Source: Candidatus Omnitrophota bacterium (lineage in GTDB: Bacteria; Omnitrophota; Gorgyraeia; Velamenicoccales; Velamenicoccaceae). Taken from it: a stretch of DNA of 36,872 nucleotides. The notes beneath the pieces were generated by a model that saw only the letters and a list, made by a program, of their open reading frames with translations, was not told the origin of the DNA and did no database searches. Shown one piece after another: positions 15,623 through 22,275 of the stretch (positions within the stretch are counted from its first letter, which is position 1; every line of letters begins with the position of its first letter). Location of the stretch: NCBI GenBank assembly GCA_016235185.1, contig JACRLT010000035.1, forward strand, positions 1-36,872. Direction: 5' to 3'. The position numbers were made by a program, and so were the translations under genes.

Positions 15623-16102
15623 CTAAAGGCCTCCTCCGCACTCCGGACACTGGCTTTCGATAAAAACAAGCGATTTTACGATATCATCGAAAGAAGGCAT
15701 GTCGGAGACCTCTTTTGCGGTGTACTGGAAAAATATCTCGCCGAACCTGTCAGTTATAAAAAGCGCTGCTATTTCTTCACCCTTTTCAAAAGAGAGGAAT
15801 TTTGCAAAAACTTCTCTTTTCTCATCGGACAAAATACAATAAGAAAGCCTGTTTTTCCTGTAGAACGACTCGATCTCCGTTAAAGGCAAAGGGCAGACAA
15901 CAGACATCTCGGCGTTCTGCTCTTTCAATCTTGCGTATGCATCTTCGGCTTTTAACAGGAATGCGGCATCGGGAAGGCTAACAAAAAAAATGACGAGATT
16001 TTTCTTCCTCTTAAATTCTAAAATGTCGAATATCTGTCCCTCTCGGCACGCAAGATGGAAAAGAGGCATCAAACTACGGTCATCTAAGCGCGATGTGGCC
16101 AT
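15623..16102 (-). CDS. Redoxin-like protein lacking a peroxidatic cysteine
   Basis: A 159-residue protein whose pattern resembles the AhpC/TSA redoxin fold: LMPLFHLACREGQIFDILEFKRKKNLVIFFV at the start, then CPLPLTEIESFYRKNRLSYCILSDEK and ALFITDRFGEIFFQ. The position after the first core strand, where peroxiredoxins have a catalytic Cys, reads SLPDAAF and has none. A CPEC motif (Cys152, Cys155) lies at the extreme C-terminus and could bind metal or be redox active. It overlaps olsA by 19 bases. Catalytic activity as a peroxiredoxin seems unlikely; function is unknown. Confidence 0.6.
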   Translation of the reverse strand: MATSRLDDRSLMPLFHLACREGQIFDILEFKRKKNLVIFFVSLPDAAFLLKAEDAYARLKEQNAEMSVVCPLPLTEIESFYRKNRLSYCILSDEKREVFAKFLSFEKGEEIAALFITDRFGEIFFQYTAKEVSDMPSFDDIVKSLVFIESQCPECGGGL

Positions 16103-16914
16103 ATGCCTCCCTGCACTGCTTCATATGCCAATTCACAAACTCGCTTACGTAAGCCGCCGCGGTCGCCTTCAGTTTCCGGGCTGATAACAGGATGGATCCC
16201 GACCTCGACGTCAAGCGCCGAGCAGGACAAAAGCCTGACAAGATGATCGGCGAATGTCATATCGCCATACCAGTAGATCCTGTCCCTGTTTTGTTTGTTT
16301 ACCGGCTCCCCGTCAATAGAAACATAAACAATGCTTACCGGAACAACAGGCGCGCCTGCGGCGAGCGGTGCTTCAAAAAAAGCCGTTTTAAAAGGCAAAA
16401 GGCTTTCTCCGTCCGAAGATGTCCCTTCAGGGAAAAAAAGCACATTAACGCCGCCATTTAACGTATCTGCTATGGTGCCGATGTATTCGGATATATGATT
16501 TTTTCTGTTACGGTCTATATAAAGTGTGCCGGAAAAATCGCTCATCAAGCCGATCAAAGGCCAATCTTTTAATTCGCTCTTGCTTACATAAATAATAGGG
16601 AACAGCGCACCCAATACAAATCCATCGACATAGCTTGAATGGTTACTTACGATAAACATCCCCTTGTCGAGTTTGGGACCCCGAGGGCTGACACTCTTGG
16701 TCTTAATGCGGATATTAATGATCCTGATAAGGCAAAGATTGAAAAGATGGATAAGGCGGGCCGAAAGCCGCCTTTTGGCAACGGGTTTTAAAAAAATAAA
16801 GGCGGCGGAAACGCAGAGGACAGTAAAAAAATAGAACAAGAAACAAATAACTATGGCTATAGATTTAACCAGGCATCTTATGATCCGCAGTAAAGCCGAA
16901 CAGCATAATTTCAT
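16084..16914 (-). CDS. PlsC-family O-acyltransferase, OlsA-like
   Basis: A 276-residue 1-acyl-glycerol-3-phosphate acyltransferase-type enzyme. It has a hydrophobic N-terminal segment (about 19-42), then the HX4D catalytic motif NHSSYVDGF (His92, Asp97), the substrate motif FPEGTSSDGE and the GAPVVPVSIVYV strand. The start overlaps the end of an OlsB-like gene by four bases. This pairing is the usual arrangement for ornithine lipid synthesis, where OlsB forms 3-hydroxyacyl-ornithine and OlsA adds the second acyl chain. A role in phosphatidic acid synthesis is the alternative. Confidence 0.85.
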   Translation of the reverse strand: MKLCCSALLRIIRCLVKSIAIVICFLFYFFTVLCVSAAFIFLKPVAKRRLSARLIHLFNLCLIRIINIRIKTKSVSPRGPKLDKGMFIVSNHSSYVDGFVLGALFPIIYVSKSELKDWPLIGLMSDFSGTLYIDRNRKNHISEYIGTIADTLNGGVNVLFFPEGTSSDGESLLPFKTAFFEAPLAAGAPVVPVSIVYVSIDGEPVNKQNRDRIYWYGDMTFADHLVRLLSCSALDVEVGIHPVISPETEGDRGGLRKRVCELAYEAVQGGIWPHRA

Positions 16915-17669
16915 CGCAAAGGCACATTGTGGACGCGGAAACGCCTCAAGTAACTGTCAGCTATTCGGCTAACTTCCAAAAGCATGAAAAAATCAGCGGT
17001 ACCAAACTCTGGGTCTAATGCCGGCTCGCCGCAGACAAAGGCCCCTATTTTTATATAGGACCGGACCAGCGACGGCAATTTTAATAGGACTTTTCTCTCC
17101 TCTCCAACCAGAGAAACCCTGTCTGATAACCCGGGCACACGGGCGCTTTCCCTGGGATAAACCCTTAATTCCGAAGGAGCGAAATGGTCCTTCTTCATGA
17201 GCGTATAAACGCTTGATATTTCAGATGGGTCCATCGTATAAAGGCTTGGACAACCGATTATGTAGCATACGCGATAATCCTCCACATATGCCAATATCCT
17301 CTGCCATAATAAATGGAGTATGGAATTGCTGCGGTAATCTTTATGCACACAGGAACGCCCCATCTCTAAGATCTCGCCCTTAACCTTTTTAATATTGCTT
17401 GGGTCAAACTCATTTTCTGAATAAAATCGGCCGCCGGCTTCCAGGCGTGAACGTAACAAGAGCCTGTAGGTCCCGATAGTAAGGCCTTTTTCCTTATCAA
17501 TGATCAGCACATGATCGCAAATAGGGTCATACTCGTCACGGTCCAGGCCATCCTCATGCGCGGCCGCAAGGCCTTTTTTTAACTCGAGATTAAAGACCTC
17601 GTAGCGCAGGCGCTGCGCTGATTCCACCTCTTGGGGATTTTGGGCCAGCTTGATCAGAAAATCAGACAT
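16911..17669 (-). CDS. OlsB-like ornithine N-acyltransferase (GNAT)
   Basis: The 252-residue protein matches the OlsB/hemolysin-type GNAT acyltransferases that move a hydroxyacyl chain from ACP to the amino group of ornithine. Diagnostic segments are QRLRYEVFNLEL near residue 20, DPICDHVLIID, TIGTYRLLLRSR, the EMGRSCVHKDYRS motif, LLWQRILAYVED and IIGCPSLYTMDP. I start it at the ATG at 17669, five bases after the previous stop; the reading frame runs to 17843 but that part is encoded inside the upstream gene. Ornithine as substrate is inferred from family and from the adjacent OlsA-like gene; other amino acids (Gly, Gln, Lys) are possible. Confidence 0.85.
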   Translation of the reverse strand: MSDFLIKLAQNPQEVESAQRLRYEVFNLELKKGLAAAHEDGLDRDEYDPICDHVLIIDKEKGLTIGTYRLLLRSRLEAGGRFYSENEFDPSNIKKVKGEILEMGRSCVHKDYRSNSILHLLWQRILAYVEDYRVCYIIGCPSLYTMDPSEISSVYTLMKKDHFAPSELRVYPRESARVPGLSDRVSLVGEERKVLLKLPSLVRSYIKIGAFVCGEPALDPEFGTADFFMLLEVSRIADSYLRRFRVHNVPLR

Positions 17670-17673
17670 GATG

Positions 17674-18177
17674 TTAAAACTTAGGCAACCAGCGTGGTGT
17701 CTTTTGGAGGTAAGAAACGTACTCGTCACCGAAGCGCCGCGTAAGCGCCCCCTCTTCAATAAGTACAAAAAGATGCATGATAATAAAAATAATAACGGCA
17801 TAGATAAAAATACCGACAGAACCCAATAAGACGGAATTACCAAAAAGAAACAAAACCGTCCCTAATACCATGGGATTGCGCACAAATCTATAAGGCCCCT
17901 TGATGACAAGTTTTTTCGGATGGGCAAAAGGAAGCGGCGTGCCCTTGCCCTCTTTGATAAAAAGCATGACGCACCAGACAGCCAAGGCATACCCAAGGCA
18001 ATTGAGGATGGCGCCCAGCCAGCGGACCGGCTTTGCGCCTAAAAAAACCAAATACGAGTCCACGAACTTATGGATGAGATAAGGAAAACCTATCCAGATA
18101 CACATAATAAAAGTGCCGCCGATAAAAAAAGTCTTTAAGGCGTTCGCACGCTCTTGTTTATCTTTGATATTTATCAT
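17674..18177 (-). CDS. Isoprenylcysteine carboxyl/phospholipid methyltransferase-like membrane protein
   Basis: A 167-residue integral membrane protein with four to five membrane segments. The C-terminal half shows the ICMT/PEMT signature: KKLVIKGPYRFVRNPMVLGT followed by EEGALTRRFGDEYVSYLQKTPRWLP. Such enzymes methylate lipids or prenylated groups with S-adenosylmethionine. It leads a run of lipid genes (OlsB-like, OlsA-like), so a lipid substrate is a fair inference. The ATG at 18177 follows AAGGA by 7 bases. A rho-independent terminator of the cold-shock gene ends only about 13 bases upstream, leaving no room for a promoter. Confidence 0.8.
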   Translation of the reverse strand: MINIKDKQERANALKTFFIGGTFIMCIWIGFPYLIHKFVDSYLVFLGAKPVRWLGAILNCLGYALAVWCVMLFIKEGKGTPLPFAHPKKLVIKGPYRFVRNPMVLGTVLFLFGNSVLLGSVGIFIYAVIIFIIMHLFVLIEEGALTRRFGDEYVSYLQKTPRWLPKF

Positions 18178-18190
18178 AAATGTGTCCTTG

Positions 18191-18241
18191 TGAAACAAAA
18201 CCCCGCACTTACAACGAGACCATTACATCATAAGTGCGGGG
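18191..18241 (-). terminator. Intrinsic terminator of the cold-shock gene
   Basis: A perfect 11-bp stem (18231-18241 with 18201-18211, CCCCGCACTTA/TAAGTGCGGGG) with a 19-base loop is followed on the minus strand by TTTTGTTTCA. It starts 12 bases after the cold-shock stop codon and ends against the ribosome binding site of the next gene. Confidence 0.88.
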
Positions 18242-18253
18242 AGCGATTTTTAA

Positions 18254-18454
18254 CTAGGCCTTGACTACGTTCGTAGCCTGCTCGCCCTTTGGGCCCTGGG
18301 TGATCTCAAATTCGACCGCCTGCCCTTCCTCCAGGGAACGATAACCCTCGCCCTGGATCGCGGTATGATGGACGAATATGTCTTTGCCTTCATCTGTACT
18401 GATAAAACCGTACCCCTTTTGATTATTGAACCACTTCACTTTACCTCTTGCCAT
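18254..18454 (-). CDS. Cold-shock-domain protein
   Basis: A 66-residue single cold-shock domain that binds single-stranded RNA or DNA and acts as an RNA chaperone. RNP1 (KGYGFIS) and RNP2 (DIFVHHT) motifs are intact, as is the N-terminal [11 protein letters not shown]. The ATG at 18454 follows GGGGAGG. The longer frame to 18511 would translate through a stable hairpin and lacks family support. It has its own terminator (18191-18241) and an unusual structured leader (18471-18522). Confidence 0.96.
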   Translation of the reverse strand: MARGKVKWFNNQKGYGFISTDEGKDIFVHHTAIQGEGYRSLEEGQAVEFEITQGPKGEQATNVVKA

Positions 18455-18470
18455 CTTTTTCCTCCCCTTA

Positions 18471-18522
18471 TGGTGCAATATGTTAAGAAAAACCGCAAGG
18501 CGTTGCACCACGCCTTGCGGTT
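18471..18522 (-). promoter_or_regulatory. Hairpin with predicted pseudoknot in the cold-shock gene leader
   Basis: On the minus strand a perfect 12-bp stem (18511-18522 with 18491-18502, AACCGCAAGGCG/CGCCTTGCGGTT) encloses an 8-base loop TGGTGCAA (18503-18510). All eight loop bases are complementary to TTGCACCA (18471-18478), 12 bases downstream and directly against TAAGGGGAGG, the ribosome binding site. The stem is followed by TTTTT, so it could also act as an intrinsic terminator. Confidence 0.75.
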
Positions 18523-18540
18523 AAAGTTCACAAATACCTG

Positions 18541-18570
18541 ATTCTAAGATACTTCTTAAAACTTGTGTAA
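18541..18570 (-). promoter_or_regulatory. Candidate promoter of the cold-shock gene
   Basis: TTACAC (18565-18570) and TAGAAT (18541-18546) are spaced by 18 bases on the minus strand, predicting a start near 18534 and a leader of about 80 bases that contains the whole hairpin/pseudoknot. Confidence 0.5.
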
Positions 18571-18579
18571 TAATCCATA

Positions 18580-18738
18580 TTACTTCTTATCTCTGATCTC
18601 CTTTAGAATCTTGATCATCACGCGCTGGCGCACCAACATCACCAAAAGGCACGTAAAAAGCATGAGGACAAAAATGATCTTAATAGTGAACAATAGATAC
18701 AAATTCTGCTGCATCGAAAAATGCATCCCTGGACACAT
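18580..18738 (-). CDS. Small single-span membrane protein, 52 residues
   Basis: This short gene starts MCPGMHFSMQQNL, has one hydrophobic helix (about residues 13-37, YLLFTIKIIFVLMLFTCLLV), and ends in a basic tail, RQRVMIKILKEIRDKK. I accept it as real because AAGGAGG lies four bases before the ATG and structured leader E ends exactly at that site. Three residues of the first five (Cys2, Met1, Met5) plus His6 could bind metal, but this is speculative. I do not recognise a family. It lies between the cyclophilin and cold-shock genes. Confidence 0.72.
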   Translation of the reverse strand: MCPGMHFSMQQNLYLLFTIKIIFVLMLFTCLLVMLVRQRVMIKILKEIRDKK

Positions 18739-18747
18739 ACGACCTCC

Positions 18748-18845
18748 TTGATTTTGCCCTATACCGGTTTTTTACCTTACAAAATCAACTCCGAAGCCTA
18801 TCGCAAAAATATCGTAGAGATTTTTGTGATGTTCAGGCAAGGAGT
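18748..18845 (-). promoter_or_regulatory. Structured 5'-leader element, copy E (small membrane protein)
   Basis: The outer stem pairs 18788-18792 with 18841-18845 (ACTCC/GGAGT), extended by GCCT/AGGC (18796-18799 with 18835-18838). The inner stem pairs 18802-18810 with 18820-18828 (9 bp, one G-T). The second hairpin pairs 18780-18788 with 18748-18756 (TTGATTTTG/CAAAATCAA, perfect 9 bp) and overlaps AAGGAGG. Compared with copy B, the third outer-stem pair is T-A instead of C-G, a compensatory change. Confidence 0.72.
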
Positions 18846-18881
18846 AGGCCTCAATTCCTCTTTTTGCCTATATTGGGTTTT

Positions 18882-19433
18882 TCACTTGATACTGGCCTTG
18901 ATGATCTTCTGCTCTTTGACAGGCTTATCATTTGCCCCGGTTTGAGCAGCTTCGATCTTTTCAACTACATCATACCCGCTGACAACTTCGCCGAAGATCG
19001 TATGATGCATATTCAACCACGGTGTCGCCGCGACTGTTATAAAAAATTGGCTGCCATTAGTGCCCGGGCCGGCGTTAGCCATGGCCAGGATACCAGCCCT
19101 GTTAAACTGCACGTCCGGCCTGACTTCGTCATCAAAGGATGAGCCGAATATCGACTCGCCGCCGGAACCGGTTGCCGTAGGGTCGCCACCTTGGATCATA
19201 AAGCCCTTTATAACACGATGAAAGACCGTTCCATCGTAGTAACCTTTTTTAACCAAGCCTATAAAATTTTCACATGCCTTGGGCGCCACTTGAGGAAAAA
19301 GTTTTAATTCTACATTTCCCTGGTTTGTCTCCAGGACGACTACCGACTCCTTGCCCACAGGTTCCTCCTGCGCTGATAAAGGTTGAACAAAACCAACAGC
19401 CAAAAATACGCAAATCAGTACGTACCGCACCAT
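18882..19433 (-). CDS. Periplasmic peptidyl-prolyl isomerase, cyclophilin type
   Basis: A 183-residue cyclophilin with a cleavable signal peptide (hydrophobic residues 3-20, site near LSAQ). Isomerase motifs are FHRVIKGFMIQGGDPTATGSGG, ILAMANAGPGTNGSQFFITVAATPWLNMHHTIFGEV and VVEKIEAAQT. It would assist folding of exported proteins. GGGGAGGG precedes the ATG at 19433. It is divergent from rpoN across a 112-base gap. Confidence 0.94.
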   Translation of the reverse strand: MVRYVLICVFLAVGFVQPLSAQEEPVGKESVVVLETNQGNVELKLFPQVAPKACENFIGLVKKGYYDGTVFHRVIKGFMIQGGDPTATGSGGESIFGSSFDDEVRPDVQFNRAGILAMANAGPGTNGSQFFITVAATPWLNMHHTIFGEVVSGYDVVEKIEAAQTGANDKPVKEQKIIKASIK

Positions 19434-19533
19434 TATTACGCCCTCCCCAATCTTATCTTATACGTGCCACTGACTGAATTAAAACTTATTTTACCTGTTA
19501 AATCCCGTGAAAGCAAGCTGAAAAATAACCACT

Positions 19534-19551
19534 GTATGTTATAATATGACT
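19534..19551 (+). promoter_or_regulatory. Predicted leaderless extended -10 promoter of rpoN
   Basis: TGTTATAAT (19537-19545) is an extended -10 element. With normal spacing the transcript would begin at 19552, the A of an in-frame ATG. There is no recognisable -35 box and no Shine-Dalgarno sequence in this gap. Confidence 0.55.
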
Positions 19552-20913
19552 ATGGCATTCAGGCAAAAAATAGAACAGCGGCAAAAGCCGGTTTTCACTC
19601 AAGGGTTAAGGCAATCAGTTGAGATCCTGGAATTGCCCCTGCTCGAATTAAAAGAAACGGTTGAAACAGAGCTGGCTGAAAACCCTGTCATAGAAGAAAT
19701 GCAGGCGCCAGCCGCATCTGCCGCTGCGCCGGAACCTTTGGAGCAAAGGATGCGCGAAGACGAAGACCGCTCGAATTTCAATAAGGGGACCCCGCTAAAA
19801 GAATTCGACAGTTTCGAAAATTCCCTCCCCGGGAAAAAAGACAGCCTTGCAGAAACCCTCCTCAAACAATTAAGGATAAATGCCAAGGACGACGAAGAGG
19901 CCAGGCTCGGAGCCATAATCATACAACAAATAGATGAAAACGGTTACTTGCGTCAAGACATAAGCGCGCTGGCTCAAGAAGCGGGTGTAAACGAAAAAGA
20001 CATGCTACAGGCGTTAGAACTCATCCAGACATTCGACCCGCAAGGCGTAGGTGCGCGAGACCTCAAAGAATGCCTTCTGATCCAGCTTAAAAAAAACCGC
20101 GAAAAAAACAAACTCGCCTATAGCCTCGTTGAAAACTACCTGCCCGAATTGGCAGGCAAAGACTTAAACAGATTATGTAAAAAACTCAAGTGTTCGCAGG
20201 AAGAACTTTCGCAGAGCATTGCGAAGATCCACAGCCTGGAACCTAAACCCGGCCGCAGCTTTAACTACGACGAGGTCGCATACGTCATTCCTGACATCAT
20301 AATAGAAGAAAAAGGCAACGAACTCCTGGTCTCCATAAAAGACGACGTCATCCCCGTAATCCGCATCAATCCTTTATACAGAAGCATGCTCAAATCTGAA
20401 AAAGTCAACGACCAAACAAAAGAGTTTATCCGTGAACGGATCTTGCGCGCCAACAATCTCATCCGAGCCATTGAGAGCCGCAAAAATACTCTGTCAAAAG
20501 TCGTCTCTTTGATAGCCGAGACCCAGAAAGAGGCCTTATTGGAGGGGATAGAAAAACTGGTGCCGCTAAGCTTAAAAGAGGTTGCCCAAAAAGCCGGCCT
20601 GCACGAATCCACTGTCTCTCGCGTTGTCTCCAACAAATATGTCCAGGCGCCGTCCGGCATATTCACGCTCAAAGACCTCTTCTCTTTCAGCCTAAAGACT
20701 TCAGAAGGTGAAGAAATAGCTGCCCAACGCATCAAGTCAAAGATCCAGGAACTGGTAGAAGCAGAAGATAAGACAAAGCCGCTGAAAGACCACGAAATCG
20801 CTTGTCTCATCAAAGAATCGGAAAAAATACCCATCGCACGGCGTACCGTCGCCAAATACCGCGAAGGCATGAATATCCCTCCGACGTCTCAACGCAAAAA
20901 AACCAGTCTATAG
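19552..20913 (+). CDS. rpoN: RNA polymerase sigma-54 factor
   Basis: Sigma-54 directs RNA polymerase to -24/-12 promoters and needs an AAA+ activator. Region I is seen in RQKIEQRQKPVFTQGLRQS and LELPLLELKETVETELAENPVIEE. The core-binding domain follows; the helix-turn-helix is LKEVAQKAGLHESTVSRVV and the C-terminal RpoN box is ARRTVAKYRE. Length with the start at 19552 is 453. I prefer this ATG to the one at 19546 because the predicted transcript starts here. An NtrC-type activator is encoded at 22272-23684, so sigma and one of its activators are close together. Confidence 0.94.
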   Translation: MAFRQKIEQRQKPVFTQGLRQSVEILELPLLELKETVETELAENPVIEEMQAPAASAAAPEPLEQRMREDEDRSNFNKGTPLKEFDSFENSLPGKKDSLAETLLKQLRINAKDDEEARLGAIIIQQIDENGYLRQDISALAQEAGVNEKDMLQALELIQTFDPQGVGARDLKECLLIQLKKNREKNKLAYSLVENYLPELAGKDLNRLCKKLKCSQEELSQSIAKIHSLEPKPGRSFNYDEVAYVIPDIIIEEKGNELLVSIKDDVIPVIRINPLYRSMLKSEKVNDQTKEFIRERILRANNLIRAIESRKNTLSKVVSLIAETQKEALLEGIEKLVPLSLKEVAQKAGLHESTVSRVVSNKYVQAPSGIFTLKDLFSFSLKTSEGEEIAAQRIKSKIQELVEAEDKTKPLKDHEIACLIKESEKIPIARRTVAKYREGMNIPPTSQRKKTSL

Positions 20914-21011
20914 TCGATAACCATAGCAACGCCCCTGTTCGCAAACCAGGAGTATAGTCGCTTTTAGCATTTTCTTTGCTCAGGTTGGTTTCTTCACGCC
21001 AAAGGTCTTTA

Positions 21012-21116
21012 TTGCACTGCGGTATACCTGTTTGCCGACGAAGTTTTTTGTCCCGGGAATTCATCGAATTCCACGGGACAAAAAATACCATCTGCGAACA
21101 GAGACTTGCAGTGCGA
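21012..21116. terminator. Large multi-tier inverted repeat between convergent genes (bidirectional terminator)
   Basis: The core stem runs from 21044 to 21085: TTTTTTGTCCCG pairs with CGGGACAAAAAA and GGAATTC pairs with GAATTCC around a three-base loop and one bulge. A-tracts and T-tracts on both sides make it work in either direction. Outside it, CTGTTTGC (21028-21035) pairs with GCGAACAG (21094-21101), and GCACTGC (21014-21020) pairs with GCAGTGC (21108-21114). The sites separate rpoN from the convergent PocR-GAF gene. The rest of 20914-21225 shows no gene. Confidence 0.8.
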
Positions 21117-21225
21117 AAAAGCTAACCAAACCAGGACCCCAATACAATTATGTTGTCTGCAAATAGGGATATTGCGTTACTGAAAAAAAAGTTATTCTGC
21201 TTTTAGTGGGGTTATCGGATATCGG

Positions 21226-22275
21226 CTAGCTTCTAATACGCGCCAAAGCCATGCCGGCAAGCCCGGCGGCTTTGGTCACAAAGGCGAGGCTGGATTCGTC
21301 AAATCTTATGGGGGCACTTGTATCGGAAGATATGTTAACCACTCCGCAGACATCTTCGCGGCATTTGATAGGAACGATCATCGAGGAAAAAAGCTGGGGC
21401 CTTTTCAACCTGCCGCAAATATCACTGTCGGCCGCATCCTGATTTATCAAGAATGATTTTTTAGTCTGGGCCGCCAATCCGGCGATCCCGTCCCCCAGTT
21501 TCAAAGTGGGACCGGCCACAACTTCCGCAGGCAGGCCATGTGCGGCCTTGATCACCAGTTCTTTTTTCTTGTCATCCAACAGCATGACAGAACCGACGCT
21601 CCCGCTGGTTATATCTATGATCAAATCAAGGAAAAGCTCTAAGAACTCATCTGTGGGCAGGGCTTTAAAACCTTCCTCTTGCGAAACTTTGAAGCAAGAG
21701 ATCTTCTTCTGCATCGTCAACTTGCTATAGGCCAAAGTCAGGATATGGCTGGTCAGATTTTCGATCATATCCAAGAGCGAGCGTATGCCATGATACGAAA
21801 AAACCCTTAACTCCAGGACGAGATTCCAAAGCTGATAAGGATCAAGCCCTGTCTCAAAAGCTATTGCCTCAAATTCTTCTTTTGTCTTTCGCTTTATAAA
21901 AATAACCGGACCGACGACCATATAGCCTACGATGAGAGATTTTATATCGGACATGACGATCTTTAACGGCACCAGATAACTCCTTAGGCCCGGCATACAT
22001 TCAAAACTAAAGTCATCATCGATATTGCCCTTGCCCCCTAAAAATAAAGGCAGGCACTTCTGACAAAGCTTTTCACGAACGGTATTATCCCTCATGCCCT
22101 CGACGCACAATGAAGGCGCATTGCTCGTCTCTGTCACAGGACCGCCTTTTGTATCAACTATCCTTAGAGAGACATTGGCTACTTCGGCAAAACTGCTTTG
22201 CATCTCCTGGAGTTCAGCCACACCGATGAGATCGGTCAAAGTGACTTTATAATTATTATTCCCGTTATGGTTCAT
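21226..22275 (-). CDS. PocR-domain and GAF-domain sensor protein
   Basis: A 349-residue soluble protein. Residues about 10-185 form a PocR-type sensory domain (LTDLIGVAELQEMQSSFAEV, a Cys57 and Cys71-x2-Cys74 cluster, Cys93 in FECMPG, then YLVPLKIV and GYMVVGPVI), known to bind small ligands or hydrocarbon derivatives. Residues about 200-349 form a GAF domain (SVMLLDDKKKELVIKAAHGLP, GDGIAGLAAQTKKSFLI, VPIKCREDVCGVVNIS). There is no kinase, cyclase or DNA-binding output. It overlaps the response regulator stop by four bases and probably feeds its signal into that kinase-regulator pair by protein contact. Confidence 0.85.
   Translation of the reverse strand: MNHNGNNNYKVTLTDLIGVAELQEMQSSFAEVANVSLRIVDTKGGPVTETSNAPSLCVEGMRDNTVREKLCQKCLPLFLGGKGNIDDDFSFECMPGLRSYLVPLKIVMSDIKSLIVGYMVVGPVIFIKRKTKEEFEAIAFETGLDPYQLWNLVLELRVFSYHGIRSLLDMIENLTSHILTLAYSKLTMQKKISCFKVSQEEGFKALPTDEFLELFLDLIIDITSGSVGSVMLLDDKKKELVIKAAHGLPAEVVAGPTLKLGDGIAGLAAQTKKSFLINQDAADSDICGRLKRPQLFSSMIVPIKCREDVCGVVNISSDTSAPIRFDESSLAFVTKAAGLAGMALARIRS

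Noticed and set aside
128-18790. The five leader elements as ends of an insertion sequence or MITE
   Set aside because: All are in one orientation relative to the gene, end at a Shine-Dalgarno sequence, show paired changes, and have no terminal repeats or target duplications that I can see.
20931-21180. Possible integron attC-like site between convergent genes
   Set aside because: The long imperfect repeat lacks clear RYYYAAC/GTTRRRY core sites, and there is no integrase or cassette array. The terminator explanation covers the central part.
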